A stretch of 64,000 bases of DNA from Spirosoma radiotolerans (GCF_000974425.1 NZ_CP010429.1:6620001-6684000), one strand, 5' to 3'; shown: positions 17,474-25,812, numbered from the stretch's first letter. Translations and numbers: made by a program. Notes: generated from the sequence alone by a model not told the origin.

Positions 17474-17500
17474 TACCTGCAAAAATACAATTTGCAGGTA
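17474..17500. repeat. short perfect inverted repeat
   Basis: Ten-bp arms TACCTGCAAA (17474-17483) and TTTGCAGGTA (17491-17500) around a 7-nt loop, 3 bp from the next terminator. It could be an operator or an RNA hairpin for the barstar-like gene; within it CAAAAATA (17480-17487) gives TATTTTTG on the minus strand, a match to the -7 consensus TAnnTTTG. Confidence 0.45.
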
Positions 17501-17503
17501 TAA

Positions 17504-17530
17504 AAAAACCCTCCATCAAGGAGGGTTTTT
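17504..17530 (-). terminator. terminator of the dioxygenase/hydrolase/isomerase-like unit
   Basis: Eleven-bp arms (AAAAACCCTCC 17504-17514, GGAGGGTTTTT 17520-17530) with a 5-nt loop; works on the minus strand after the stop at 17540. Confidence 0.9.
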
Positions 17531-17539
17531 CACGTAAAG

Positions 17540-17842
17540 TCAATTCAGCGAAAAGAGTGGAATCCGAGCTGCAACCATGTTATGAAACATTAATTCAGTA
17601 ATCATGGGTGTCATGTATTTTATGAGTGGAAACTCCGAAATAGATTCCATCACTTCCAATTCTGAGTCGGCTTTAAAGATGCACCAGAGTTTGTGACGGT
17701 CGACCGAAAGCGAATACGACAACAGGAATCCTTTTTCCATCAATTCCTCCACTTTGAGCCGTTGGGCGGGTATGCGGTTCTCGAACCCTTCATCCAGCAC
17801 GGTCGGAAGATCAAATTCAACCATATATTGGCTCATAGGCAT
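17540..17842 (-). CDS. muconolactone-isomerase-like (ferredoxin-like fold) small protein
   Basis: 100 residues with the pattern MVEFDLPTVLDEGFENRIPAQRLKVEELMEKGFLLSYSLSVDRHKLWCIFKADSELEVMESISEFPL: a dimeric alpha+beta-barrel fold as in muconolactone delta-isomerase and YciI proteins. An alternative ATG is two codons in (17836). It starts 5 bp after the stop of the hydrolase at 17848 and ends at a terminator, so it is the last gene of the unit. A role with aromatic ring-cleavage products is suggested by context and fold, not by a catalytic residue. Confidence 0.65.
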   Translation of the reverse strand: MPMSQYMVEFDLPTVLDEGFENRIPAQRLKVEELMEKGFLLSYSLSVDRHKLWCIFKADSELEVMESISEFPLIKYMTPMITELMFHNMVAARIPLFSLN

Positions 17843-17847
17843 TATTG

Positions 17848-18498
17848 TTAGGTAACAGCCGGGCTCAGTCGATTCCCGGCTACTAGCAAATTAACGATGT
17901 TTAGCTCATCTTCGTTAATCGAATGCGGAAAATTTGGGTACAATTTCGTCGTCACATCAGCACCCATCTGCCGAAATACGGCCTCAGATTCCAGAACCCG
18001 CTTTTTTGGTATATGTGAATCGTGATCACTACAGCCTAAAAAAATGGGTGTTTTATCGAATGACCCTTCGTAGGTACGGGGTGTTTCGTCGGGCCCAATT
18101 AACCCACCGCTTAACCCAAACACGCCCCCGTATTCTGTAGCATGACGGGCCACAAATTCAAGCATGAGGCAGGCCCCTTGTGAGAAACCCAGCCAATAAA
18201 TTTGGGGCAGCTTAAAGTTAAAATCAGATTGAAGCCGAGCCCGCAGGCTAGTTAATACCTCCAGCGCTGAAGAAAGATACGGCTCGTTTTCAGTCGTGGG
18301 TCGCAGGAACGATTGTGGATACCAGGTGTTCCCCTGCGCTTCAGGCGCGATGAAGGCAAACTCTTTATCCTGAATGTAATTTGATAAAGACAGAATATCC
18401 CTCGCCGAACCACCTCGGCCATGAACCATAATCATAACTTTCGTGGCTTCCTCAAGTGGCTTTCCAGCCGTATGAATATTATTCGGATTGTGTATCAT
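17848..18498 (-). CDS. alpha/beta hydrolase, phospholipase/carboxylesterase family (MhqD-like)
   Basis: 216 residues with an alpha/beta hydrolase core: MIMVHGRGGSARDIL oxyanion region, nucleophile elbow GFSQGACL (Ser about residue 109), an acid in GCSDHDSHIPKKRV and a terminal His in PNFPHSINEDEL. This matches the YodD/MhqD and YpfH carboxylesterase group. It follows a ring-cleaving dioxygenase, the same pairing as Bacillus mhqED, which protects against quinones and catechols. A large imperfect palindrome sits between the two genes. Confidence 0.82.
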   Translation of the reverse strand: MIHNPNNIHTAGKPLEEATKVMIMVHGRGGSARDILSLSNYIQDKEFAFIAPEAQGNTWYPQSFLRPTTENEPYLSSALEVLTSLRARLQSDFNFKLPQIYWLGFSQGACLMLEFVARHATEYGGVFGLSGGLIGPDETPRTYEGSFDKTPIFLGCSDHDSHIPKKRVLESEAVFRQMGADVTTKLYPNFPHSINEDELNIVNLLVAGNRLSPAVT

Positions 18499-18526
18499 AA
18501 GATAACGGTTGGAATAGTTGGTTTAT

Positions 18527-18594
18527 GGTTTACGCTGTTCGGTTGGCAGACGCTTCAGTAATCACATGCGTCAGCCAACCGAATAGCGTAAACC
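18527..18594. repeat. long imperfect palindrome in the dioxygenase-hydrolase gap
   Basis: Arms of 27 bp (18527-18553 and 18568-18594) differ at 2 positions, with a 14-nt loop. The core GGTTTACGCTGTTCGG resembles the arms of the palindrome at 25726-25796 and the 61119-61143 stretch, so it may be one copy of a dispersed REP-like element. In RNA it would form a very stable hairpin between two co-directional genes. Confidence 0.7.
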
Positions 18595-18607
18595 AAACAG
18601 CACAAAC

Positions 18608-19546
18608 TTATTTGACAATAATCGTTGGTAACTCCGCTTCAATTTTCGCCCGGCGGGATTCGTATTGCGGTGGCAATTTCAGGGCTGTTCCTAACTCAGC
18701 AACCGGTTCATCAATGGCAAATCCGGGCGGGTTTGTCGCTACTTCAAACAGAATACCACCCGGCTCCCGGAAGTAAATGCTGTTGAAATAATTACGATCC
18801 TGGACCGGCGTTACATGGTAGCCGCCTTCGGCTAATTGTTCCTGAATGATTAATTGTGTTTCGTCCGAATCGGTAGAGAACGCGACGTGGTGAACCGAAC
18901 CCGCACCCTGTAAGGCATGTACATCTTTGGGCGAATGCAATACATCGACGAAATTACCAGGACCGCCCAGGCCAGCTTTGAAGCGGAAGCGACCTTCCTC
19001 CTCTCCTACCAGGGTATGCTGCATCGTTTCGGTTAAAAGCTTAATGGTCCGATCCGGATTCAACTCATTTAACGTGACTGTATGGAAACCGCGAACGGCA
19101 TACTCCGCCGGAATACGGCCATTGTCCCAACCCGTTCGCTGATCGTCGTCCGTGAAGACAAGCTCAATGCCCATTCCATCAAAATCTTCGAAGCGCACAA
19201 AAGTTTCTGAAAACCGTTTGTACGGTCCCGAATACGGAATGTTGCGTTCGTGGAGCCGATCCATCCAAAAGCTAAGCGATGCCGTTGGTGCCGAAAATGC
19301 AGTGTACGTTAACTGCCCGACACCCTTCCGGCCACGAGGTAATTTACCGTATGGAAAGAACGTCAGAATCGTACCGGGCGAACCTGTTTCGTTTCCGTAA
19401 TACAGGTGATAGACATCAGGCGCATCGAAGTTGACTGTTTTTTTGACCAGTCGAAGCCCCAGAATATCCGTGTAATAATCAACATTCCGTTGTGTATCAC
19501 CAGCCAGTGTTGTAACGTGGTGTAATCCGTTTATTAGCGTTTCCAT
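18608..19546 (-). CDS. ring-cleaving (glyoxalase/VOC-fold) dioxygenase, MhqO/MhqE type
   Basis: 312 residues, two VOC modules. Starts METLINGLHHVTTLAGDTQRNVDYYTDILGLRLVKKTVNFD; His of GLHHVT, the second His in GSVHHVAFST (about residue 216) and Glu in GGILFEVATNPPG (about 265) are the expected metal ligands of type I extradiol dioxygenases. The closest known group is MhqO/MhqE/PcpA-like, which cleave hydroquinones and thiol-quinone stress products. It heads a unit with a hydrolase and an isomerase-like gene. A palindrome at 19593-19614 in its 5' region is a likely operator. Confidence 0.88.
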   Translation of the reverse strand: METLINGLHHVTTLAGDTQRNVDYYTDILGLRLVKKTVNFDAPDVYHLYYGNETGSPGTILTFFPYGKLPRGRKGVGQLTYTAFSAPTASLSFWMDRLHERNIPYSGPYKRFSETFVRFEDFDGMGIELVFTDDDQRTGWDNGRIPAEYAVRGFHTVTLNELNPDRTIKLLTETMQHTLVGEEEGRFRFKAGLGGPGNFVDVLHSPKDVHALQGAGSVHHVAFSTDSDETQLIIQEQLAEGGYHVTPVQDRNYFNSIYFREPGGILFEVATNPPGFAIDEPVAELGTALKLPPQYESRRAKIEAELPTIIVK

Positions 19547-19592
19547 ACGATTTGTAAGCGTTTGAGAGCTGAAAAGGTTTTAATGTTTATGT

Positions 19593-19614
19593 ATTTAATG
19601 TATATACATTTAAT
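19593..19614. promoter_or_regulatory. operator-like palindrome upstream of the dioxygenase
   Basis: Perfect 14-bp palindrome AATGTATATACATT (19597-19610) inside a 22-bp AT-rich imperfect one, about 50 bp before the dioxygenase start. MarR- and HxlR-family repressors of quinone-stress operons bind sites of this type; no regulator gene is adjacent. Confidence 0.5.
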
Positions 19615-19630
19615 TTTTTGAAATCGTTCA

Positions 19631-19664
19631 ATAAAAAACGTCCGAACTAGAAAGCCCGGACGTT
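19631..19664 (-). terminator. terminator after pdhA
   Basis: Arms AACGTCCG (19637-19644) and CGGACGTT (19657-19664), 12-nt loop; on the minus strand a run of T follows. It separates pdhA from the dioxygenase unit. Confidence 0.85.
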
Positions 19665-19695
19665 CTCGAAAAAGTAGTATGAAATCAAAGCTGTT

Positions 19696-20754
19696 TTATT
19701 CCAGAAGAAATGGATAGTCAGCCTGCATATAAACGTCTTTAAAAGCTTCTTCAGGAGAAGGGTAAGGCGACTCTTCAGCAAACTTAACCGATTCGTCAAC
19801 AATGCCTTTTATTTTCTGATCAATAGCTGCCAAATCCTCTTCGGTAGCAAACCCTTTCTCCAAAATCGCAACTTTCACTTGTTCGATTGGGTCACGAAGT
19901 TTATATTTCTCAACTTCGTCTTTTGAGCGATATTTCTGCGGATCAGACATAGAGTGACCCCGGTACCTGTAGGTGCGGAACTCCAGGAAGGTTGGGCCTT
20001 CGCCAGCGCGGGCACGTTCGGCAGCCCGGCTTACAGCCTCATGAACGGCTTCGACACTCATCGCGTCGACGGGTTCCGAAGGCATATCGTAGGCTTCGGC
20101 CAGGGTGTATAATTCCGTTACGTTTGAGGTACGCTCAACGGATGTTCCCATCGCATAACCATTGTTCTCAACAACAAAGATGACGGGGAGTTTCCAGAGC
20201 ATCGCCATGTTGAAGGCTTCGTGTAAGGCACCCTGCCGCACAGCGCCGTCGCCCATGAAGGTGATGCACAGATTAGTCGTCTTATTGTATTTCTCCGAAA
20301 AGGCAATCCCTGCTCCCATTGGGATTTGTGCACCAACGATACCGTGCCCGCCGACGAAATTGACAGACTTATCGAAGATGTGCATGGAGCCGCCTTTCCC
20401 TTTCGACGAGCCCGTTTGTTTGGCGAACAACTCTGCCATGATTGCCTTTGGATCGGAACCGAGGGCAAGTGGGATACCATGGTCTCGATAAGCGGTAATC
20501 CACTTGTCGTCTTTCGTCAGGGCTGTGTATGAACCTGATGAACAGGCTTCCTGACCAATATATAGATGGCAGAATCCGCGGATTTTCTGTTGACCATAAA
20601 GTTGCCCGGCTTTCTCTTCAAACTTCCGTTGCAACTGCATGGATTCGTACCAATACATATACCGCTCTTTGGGATGCTGTACTTTCGTGGCAACGGCCGA
20701 CTGGGCTTCCGAAGCCTTACCATTCTGTTTGGGTTTCTCTTTGACGCTTGCCAT
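19696..20754 (-). CDS. pdhA: pyruvate dehydrogenase E1 component, alpha subunit
   Basis: 352-residue thiamine-diphosphate-dependent E1 alpha subunit, converting pyruvate to acetyl groups on lipoyl-E2. Family blocks: MLQ-type start MYWYESMQLQRKFEEKAGQLYGQQKIRGFCHLYIGQEA, the TPP-binding GDG...N motif (GDGAVRQGALHEAFNMAMLWKLPVIFVVENNGYAMGT, about 165-200) and the phosphorylation-loop-like YRYRGHSMSDPQKYRS. An upstream ATG at 20811 would add 19 residues without family similarity; 20754 (MASVKEKPKQNG) is preferred. The beta subunit is not adjacent in this window. Confidence 0.93.
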   Translation of the reverse strand: MASVKEKPKQNGKASEAQSAVATKVQHPKERYMYWYESMQLQRKFEEKAGQLYGQQKIRGFCHLYIGQEACSSGSYTALTKDDKWITAYRDHGIPLALGSDPKAIMAELFAKQTGSSKGKGGSMHIFDKSVNFVGGHGIVGAQIPMGAGIAFSEKYNKTTNLCITFMGDGAVRQGALHEAFNMAMLWKLPVIFVVENNGYAMGTSVERTSNVTELYTLAEAYDMPSEPVDAMSVEAVHEAVSRAAERARAGEGPTFLEFRTYRYRGHSMSDPQKYRSKDEVEKYKLRDPIEQVKVAILEKGFATEEDLAAIDQKIKGIVDESVKFAEESPYPSPEEAFKDVYMQADYPFLLE

Positions 20755-20859
20755 GAGGAATGTGTTCGATAAAATGAGCTGTCGCTGGCGCTCTGCCATT
20801 ACGCTGGGCAACCGTTGCGGGACAACTGGCTTAGGTCTGTTTACCTAACAAACCGACCG

Positions 20860-20867
20860 TATCTTTG
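20860..20867 (+). promoter_or_regulatory. promoter -7 element for recF
   Basis: TATCTTTG, an exact match to the Bacteroidota -7 consensus TAnnTTTG, about 90 bp before the recF start codon. No clear TTG -33 element is visible at the usual distance. Confidence 0.5.
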
Positions 20868-20958
20868 TTGCCAAGTTTATGGCTCGTCCTATTTATACTA
20901 ACGGAACGGGTAATAAACTCCCGCGAAATTAAGCATTATCGCGTTATACCCGACACCT

Positions 20959-22068
20959 ATGCACCTCGAAAAGCTTAGCCTGACCAATTTTAAGAACTAT
21001 GAAGATGCCCGGTACGTCTTTGGACAACAGGTAAATGTGATTGTAGGTCCCAATGGTAGCGGCAAAACAAACCTGCTGGACGCGGTGTATTTTCTGTCAT
21101 TAAGCAAAAGTGCCTTCCAGACGCAGGACGCTTTGAGCATTTTGCATGATACAGACTATTTTATTATCGATGGTATTTTTGAAGAACATACGGACCGTAA
21201 TGTTCAGATTACGATCAGTTTGCAACGGGGACAGCGGAAAGTCCTGATGGCGGATAAAAAGCCGTATGAGCGCATCAGTGAACACATTGGTCGGTTTCCG
21301 GTGGTGTTGGTTGCGCCCAATGATACAGACCTGGTGCGGGAGCATAGCGAAGATCGTCGGCATTTTTTCGATGGTGTGCTCTCTCAACTCGATTCAACTT
21401 ATTTACGGGATTACCTGATGTACCAGCAGGTACTCAAGCAACGAAACAGTCTGCTCAAACTATTTGCCGAGCGAAGTCAGGTCGATAATGATCTGCTCGA
21501 TACTTACGATGAACCTCTGTTAGTATTGGGTCAGAAAATTCACGAGCGCCGGAAACAGTTCATTGACGAGTTCCTTCCCAGCTTTCGGGTGCACTACGCC
21601 TATCTGAGCGAAGAGCGCGAAGAGGTAAACATTGTCTATGAGTCAGAAATGAGCAACCCCGATTTTGCCGATGAATTCCGGCACTTTCGTCGGCGCGATA
21701 CGGTGTTGCAACGCACCACCATGGGCGTGCATAAAGACGATTACTCCTTTATAATAGGTGGCGGCAACAATCAGCCGCCCGTACCGCTGAAAAAATTTGG
21801 TTCCCAGGGGCAGCAGAAAACGTTTGTAATTGCCCTCAAGCTGGCCCAGTTCGATCAGTTACAGACCGAGAAAGGTATCAAGCCTATTTTATTGCTGGAT
21901 GATATTTTCGACAAACTGGATGATCGACGCATTGGTAAGCTTATTCAGCAAATGGACGAAGGTGTGTTTGGCCAGCTTTTCATTACCGACGCCCGCCCCG
22001 AACGCACCCGAGAATTGCTCAACAAGGTGAAAGCCGATGTTAGGTTCTTCGAAGTCGGTAAAAGCTAG
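20959..22068 (+). CDS. recF: DNA replication and repair protein RecF
   Basis: 369-residue SMC-like ATPase that loads RecA at gaps through RecFOR. Begins MHLEKLSLTNFKNYEDARYVFGQQVNVIVGPNGSGKTNLLDAVYFLS with Walker A at residues 30-38; the ABC signature-like FGSQGQQKTFVIALKLAQ is at about 281-298 and Walker B ILLLDDIFDKLD at about 312-323. Length is normal. It is not beside dnaA or dnaN here, though in many genomes recF lies near the origin; the candidate oriC is 16 kb away. Confidence 0.95.
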   Translation: MHLEKLSLTNFKNYEDARYVFGQQVNVIVGPNGSGKTNLLDAVYFLSLSKSAFQTQDALSILHDTDYFIIDGIFEEHTDRNVQITISLQRGQRKVLMADKKPYERISEHIGRFPVVLVAPNDTDLVREHSEDRRHFFDGVLSQLDSTYLRDYLMYQQVLKQRNSLLKLFAERSQVDNDLLDTYDEPLLVLGQKIHERRKQFIDEFLPSFRVHYAYLSEEREEVNIVYESEMSNPDFADEFRHFRRRDTVLQRTTMGVHKDDYSFIIGGGNNQPPVPLKKFGSQGQQKTFVIALKLAQFDQLQTEKGIKPILLLDDIFDKLDDRRIGKLIQQMDEGVFGQLFITDARPERTRELLNKVKADVRFFEVGKS

Positions 22069-22079
22069 CGTGCTTTTGT

Positions 22080-22192
22080 CTGGGCCGAGCTCCAGCTTAG
22101 CCCAGCCACTAATGTGGTCTTCAACTCGAACAGCCACTGGCTGTTGGTACTTACAAAGCCCGGCACCGTAGCAGGTTCGTCGGGCTTTTGAG
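22080..22192 (+). terminator. hairpin-rich region ending in the recF terminator
   Basis: Contains CTGGGC...GCCCAG (22080-22105), the palindrome AACAGCCACTGGCTGTT (22129-22145) and a terminator-like hairpin AAAGCCCG (22155-22162)/CGGGCTTT (22181-22188) followed by TG. The last is the likely recF terminator; the role of the others is unknown. Confidence 0.6.
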
Positions 22193-22242
22193 TTGGTTCA
22201 CTCCACTTTTTCGGCCGTTCATCATATTGTTAAAAATAGGTT

Positions 22243-22270
22243 GGAAACTCAGAACTATATTTGAGTTTCC
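22243..22270 (+). promoter_or_regulatory. efflux operon promoter with overlapping operator
   Basis: The -7 element TATATTTG (22256-22263) lies inside an inverted repeat with arms GGAAACTCA (22243-22251) and TGAGTTTCC (22262-22270). The repeat is 29 bp before the TetR start codon, so it is a likely autoregulatory TetR operator. Confidence 0.65.
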
Positions 22271-22298
22271 TAAGTTCATCATGTAAAAGTTCTATTAA

Positions 22299-22928
22299 TT
22301 GATGAAGGAAAGGATTCTTGATGAGGCCGAACGGCTATTCTGGAAATACGGCGTTCGCTCGGTAACGATGGAGGATATTGCCCGTAAACTTGGTATTTCC
22401 AAGAAGACGATCTATCAGCATTTTTCTGATAAAGAGCAGATTCTGTATCAGGTTATCGAGGGTAAAACCGGTAGAGATCAGTTTGCTATGGAGTGTATGG
22501 TCGTTGGTATTACAAATCCGGTCGAAGAACTCTTAAGTGTTCTGAGCCTGATGCAGAAGAACGCTGACCAGATTAGTCCGAATCTGCTCATTGATATAAA
22601 ACGCTATTACCCGCAGGCGTTTGCCATTTTCAGGCAATATAAAGAAGAACAGATTATGCGGTCTATTCTTGAAAATATACAAAAAGGTATTTCTCAAGGC
22701 CTATATCGCGCCGACATAAATCCAACCATTTTGGCCCGTCTTCGGGTCGAGCAGATCGAACTGGCTTTCGACAATGATATTTTTCCCACCGACCAATATT
22801 CAATGCACGACATTCAGTCTGAACTGACTCATCACTTCGTGCGCGGTATGCTTACCGAAAAAGGATTCACCATTTACAACCAGTTTTTGAATAGAGGAGT
22901 ACAACCAATTATCTATGAAAACAAATAG
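22299..22928 (+). CDS. TetR/AcrR family transcriptional regulator
   Basis: 209 residues. N-terminal helix-turn-helix ILDEAERLFWKYGVRSVTMEDIARKLGISKKTIYQHFSDKEQILYQVI (about 5-52) is the TetR_N domain; the C-terminal part is the helical ligand-binding/dimer domain. An alternative start is the next codon (22302). Its last 14 nt overlap the start of the outer-membrane efflux gene, so the two are translationally coupled. It probably represses the whole four-gene efflux operon by binding the inverted repeat at 22243-22270. Confidence 0.92.
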   Translation: MMKERILDEAERLFWKYGVRSVTMEDIARKLGISKKTIYQHFSDKEQILYQVIEGKTGRDQFAMECMVVGITNPVEELLSVLSLMQKNADQISPNLLIDIKRYYPQAFAIFRQYKEEQIMRSILENIQKGISQGLYRADINPTILARLRVEQIELAFDNDIFPTDQYSMHDIQSELTHHFVRGMLTEKGFTIYNQFLNRGVQPIIYENK

Positions 22929-24576
22929 TATACTTTTCATTGCAGCGCTTTGGCTGCCCACCATCTGGTTAGGATCAGGCGCTTCGGCTCAGGTCTCTAC
23001 TCAGCCTTCGGTGGGACAGCAACCTACCGGGGCTGCGGCAAGTGGTCAGCAGCCCGGAGTGCAGCAGGCTGCGGGTACGGGTGCTATCATAGCGCAGCCA
23101 GGCACAACCCCTGGCACGGGCTCGTCAGTTCCTTCACAACCAGGTATCAATTCAGCCGTTGGAACCCCATCGATCAGTCCGGCAGAAGGACCGGTAAATC
23201 TTCAGCCTACTGTTATCTCAAGTTTCAACTCAGGTTTAGGGTTATCACCAACGGGTCTGAAGCCTTCGGGTCAATCAGGAAACGGACAAGCGTTTACACT
23301 ACAGGAAGCCATTGACTTTGCGTTACAAAAAAATGTCAATGTGCGTAATAGCCAGCTAGATGCCGTGAGTGCTGAAGCCCGCATCCGGGAGGTTAAAGCG
23401 TCGGGTCTGCCTCAGGTAGCCGCTAGCGCGTCACTGACCGATAACCTGATAATCCAGCGGGCTTTTTTACCCGCTGTCTTTTTCAATCCGAATGCCTCTC
23501 CAGACGCACCGGCGGTGCCGGTCCAGTTTGGGGTTGCTTACTCGAGCAATGCGTCTGTCAACCTAAACCAGGTAATTTACAGCGCCAGTCTGAATGTTGG
23601 CTTACGGGCTGCAGCTACCTATCGGGAACTGGCTCAGCGCAACCTACAAGCAACGAAAGTAACGGTAGCTGAACAGGTTGCCAAGGCTTATTATGGTGTA
23701 CTGGTGGCGTTAGAACGGGCTAAATTACTCGACTATAACATCAGCCGATTGGATACGCTGCTGAAAGAAACCGGGGCTATGAATAAGCAGGGCTTTGTTG
23801 AACGGCTGGATGTGCAGCGCCTGGAAGTACAGGCGAATAACCTGCAGGCTGAGCGTCAGAATGTCCAGAATCTGATTGAGCTGAGTTATACGCTATTGAA
23901 GTTTCAGATGGGTTTAGGCGTTAACGACGAAATTACGCTGTCAGAACGGCTGCTGGACCGAAGCGTAGATGATCTTCGGCCATTGATTTCGCCAGACCCT
24001 ACTTTTCAGTACCGAAGCCGAATTGAGTATTCAACCCTGGAAACCCAGATTAAACTGGCCGAACAGGATATCGAATTGACGCAGAAAGGCTACTTGCCAT
24101 CGGCATCCGGGTTTGCAAACTATGGGTATAACAGTGGCCGAAATGCATTTGGCCAGCTCATAACAGCGCCGTGGTTCAATTTTGCAACGGTTGGGTTAAG
24201 CTTACAAGTCCCCATCTTCGACGGGTTCCAGAAGCGCAATCAAATCGCTCAGAAACGGATTACGTTACAGAAGGCACAGAACAGTGGGGAGTTGCTTCGT
24301 AATTCCATCGATCTGCAAATTCGTCAGGCAAGCATTACCCTGAGAAATAGTCTGCAAACTCTTCAGACCCAGCAGCGCAATCGCGATCTGGCGCAGGAAA
24401 TTGTGCGGGTAACGCAGATCAAATACAAAGAGGGTGTTGGGTCCAGTATTGAAGTGCTCAATGCGGAGGCATCGTACCGGGAAGCACAAACCAATTACTT
24501 CTCTTCCTTATATGATTTTTTAATCACGAAAGTTGATCAGGACCGGTCGCTGGGCCGGCTCTACGTGGGAAACTAA
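22915..24576 (+). CDS. TolC family outer membrane efflux protein
   Basis: 553 residues with a signal peptide (MKTNSILFIAALWLPTIWLGSGASAQ), then a Gln/Gly/Pro/Ser-rich low-complexity linker (about 27-115) that is longer than in ordinary TolC proteins. The outer membrane factor domain begins at ALQEAIDFALQKNVNVRNSQLDA-like sequence (about 135) and has the two repeats of coiled-coil helices; the second contains the VGSSIEVLNAEASYREAQTNYFSSLYDFL block. It forms the outer-membrane channel of the RND pump encoded downstream. Confidence 0.9.
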   Translation: MKTNSILFIAALWLPTIWLGSGASAQVSTQPSVGQQPTGAAASGQQPGVQQAAGTGAIIAQPGTTPGTGSSVPSQPGINSAVGTPSISPAEGPVNLQPTVISSFNSGLGLSPTGLKPSGQSGNGQAFTLQEAIDFALQKNVNVRNSQLDAVSAEARIREVKASGLPQVAASASLTDNLIIQRAFLPAVFFNPNASPDAPAVPVQFGVAYSSNASVNLNQVIYSASLNVGLRAAATYRELAQRNLQATKVTVAEQVAKAYYGVLVALERAKLLDYNISRLDTLLKETGAMNKQGFVERLDVQRLEVQANNLQAERQNVQNLIELSYTLLKFQMGLGVNDEITLSERLLDRSVDDLRPLISPDPTFQYRSRIEYSTLETQIKLAEQDIELTQKGYLPSASGFANYGYNSGRNAFGQLITAPWFNFATVGLSLQVPIFDGFQKRNQIAQKRITLQKAQNSGELLRNSIDLQIRQASITLRNSLQTLQTQQRNRDLAQEIVRVTQIKYKEGVGSSIEVLNAEASYREAQTNYFSSLYDFLITKVDQDRSLGRLYVGN

Positions 24577-24594
24577 AACTTTAAAATACGTACC

Positions 24595-25722
24595 ATGAAA
24601 CCATACTACGCAATTGCCCTCGTGAGCTTATTAGCTGCCTGCTCAGGGGAGAAAAAAACAGATGTGCAAAGCAAACGGGATGAACTCAACGAGTTGAAAT
24701 CCCAGCAGACGGAGTTAACGACGAAGATCAAAACACTGGAAGCCGATCTGGCCAAACTTGAGCCAAAGAAAAAAGAAAACGAGCGTGTAAAAGACGTATC
24801 GGTAGCGCCTTTATCGGCCTCTACGTTCAAACATTTCGTTGAGCTACAAGGTACAATCGATGCAAAAAATAACGTACAGGTATCGCCGAAGTCGGGCGGT
24901 GTTTTGACGTCGGTTTATGTAAAGGAAGGCGATCAGGTTCGGGCTGGCCAGGCCATTGCCAAGGTCGACGATCAGCTGTTGCGGGAGTCGATGGCTGAAT
25001 TAAAAACGCAGTTGTCACTTGCCAACACGATCTATGAAAAACAAGCTTCTTTATGGAAGCAGCAAATCGGCACCGAGATCCAATATTTGCAAGCGAAAAA
25101 TAACAAAGAGTCGCTCGAACGCCGGATGTCTACGCTTAATGCGCAATTGGGTCAGTCGACGGTAACGGCGCCGATTTCGGGAGTTGTCGATCAGGTTATG
25201 GTAAAAATCGGTCAGTCGGCAGCACCGGGTATGCCGCTCGTTCGGATTGTCAATCTGTCGCAGCTCAAGGTCGTCGCGAAAGTGGCGGATACCTATTCGG
25301 GAAGTGTTCGGAAAGGAGACATGGTGCTGATCGAATTTCCTGATTTAAAGAAAACGCTGAACTCACGTATCTCCTTTGTGGCAACAACGGTCGATCCGCT
25401 GAGTCGGACATTTACGATTGAAGCTCCTCTCCCATCCGATAATGCATTGAAGCCAAACATGCTGGCCCGCATCAAAATCAATGACGAGACGAAAGCCAAT
25501 GCGATTGTGATCAACCAGAATTTGATTCAGAGTACGGAGAATGGCCAGTTGGTGTATGTAGCCGTAAATGAAGGCGGCAAGAAGGTAGCAAAAGCGCGGA
25601 CCGTGAAAACGGGTCAGTCGTACGGTGGTCAGATCGCCGTTACGCAGGGATTACAGGCAGGTGACCAAATTGTTACGGCTGGCTATCAGGATTTGGTTGA
25701 TGGACAGGCAATTAGTTTCTAA
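24595..25722 (+). CDS. RND efflux periplasmic adaptor (membrane fusion protein), lipoprotein
   Basis: 375 residues. Signal peptide with lipobox (MKPYYAIALVSLLAACSG, Cys 16) makes it a lipid-anchored adaptor. A Lys/Glu coiled coil at about 25-60 precedes the barrel-sandwich hybrid (VQVSPKSGGVLTSVYVKEGDQVRAGQAIAKVDDQLL), the helical hairpin, the second lipoyl half (STVTAPISGVVDQVMVKIGQ) and the beta-barrel and membrane-proximal domains. It is 18 bp after the TolC gene and 90 bp before the transporter; the gap to the transporter holds a long palindrome. Confidence 0.92.
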   Translation: MKPYYAIALVSLLAACSGEKKTDVQSKRDELNELKSQQTELTTKIKTLEADLAKLEPKKKENERVKDVSVAPLSASTFKHFVELQGTIDAKNNVQVSPKSGGVLTSVYVKEGDQVRAGQAIAKVDDQLLRESMAELKTQLSLANTIYEKQASLWKQQIGTEIQYLQAKNNKESLERRMSTLNAQLGQSTVTAPISGVVDQVMVKIGQSAAPGMPLVRIVNLSQLKVVAKVADTYSGSVRKGDMVLIEFPDLKKTLNSRISFVATTVDPLSRTFTIEAPLPSDNALKPNMLARIKINDETKANAIVINQNLIQSTENGQLVYVAVNEGGKKVAKARTVKTGQSYGGQIAVTQGLQAGDQIVTAGYQDLVDGQAISF

Positions 25723-25725
25723 ACA

Positions 25726-25796
25726 GTATACGGTATTCGGTTTAAGTCGGCCATCGCCACACTAAACTGACCGTACATAAACCAAATACCGTATAC
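25726..25796. repeat. long palindrome between adaptor and RND transporter
   Basis: Arms of 19 bp (25726-25744 and 25778-25796) differing at one position, 33-nt loop. The arm contains GGTATTCGGTTTA, similar to the palindrome at 18527-18594. As RNA it could attenuate or protect the transporter message within the operon. Confidence 0.75.
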
Positions 25797-25812
25797 CCAA
25801 ATCTCCTTCTTT

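Noticed and set aside
17848..19546. Reading the dioxygenase and hydrolase as separate unrelated genes
   Set aside because: Same strand, family pairing as in mhqED and a shared terminator downstream favour one unit.
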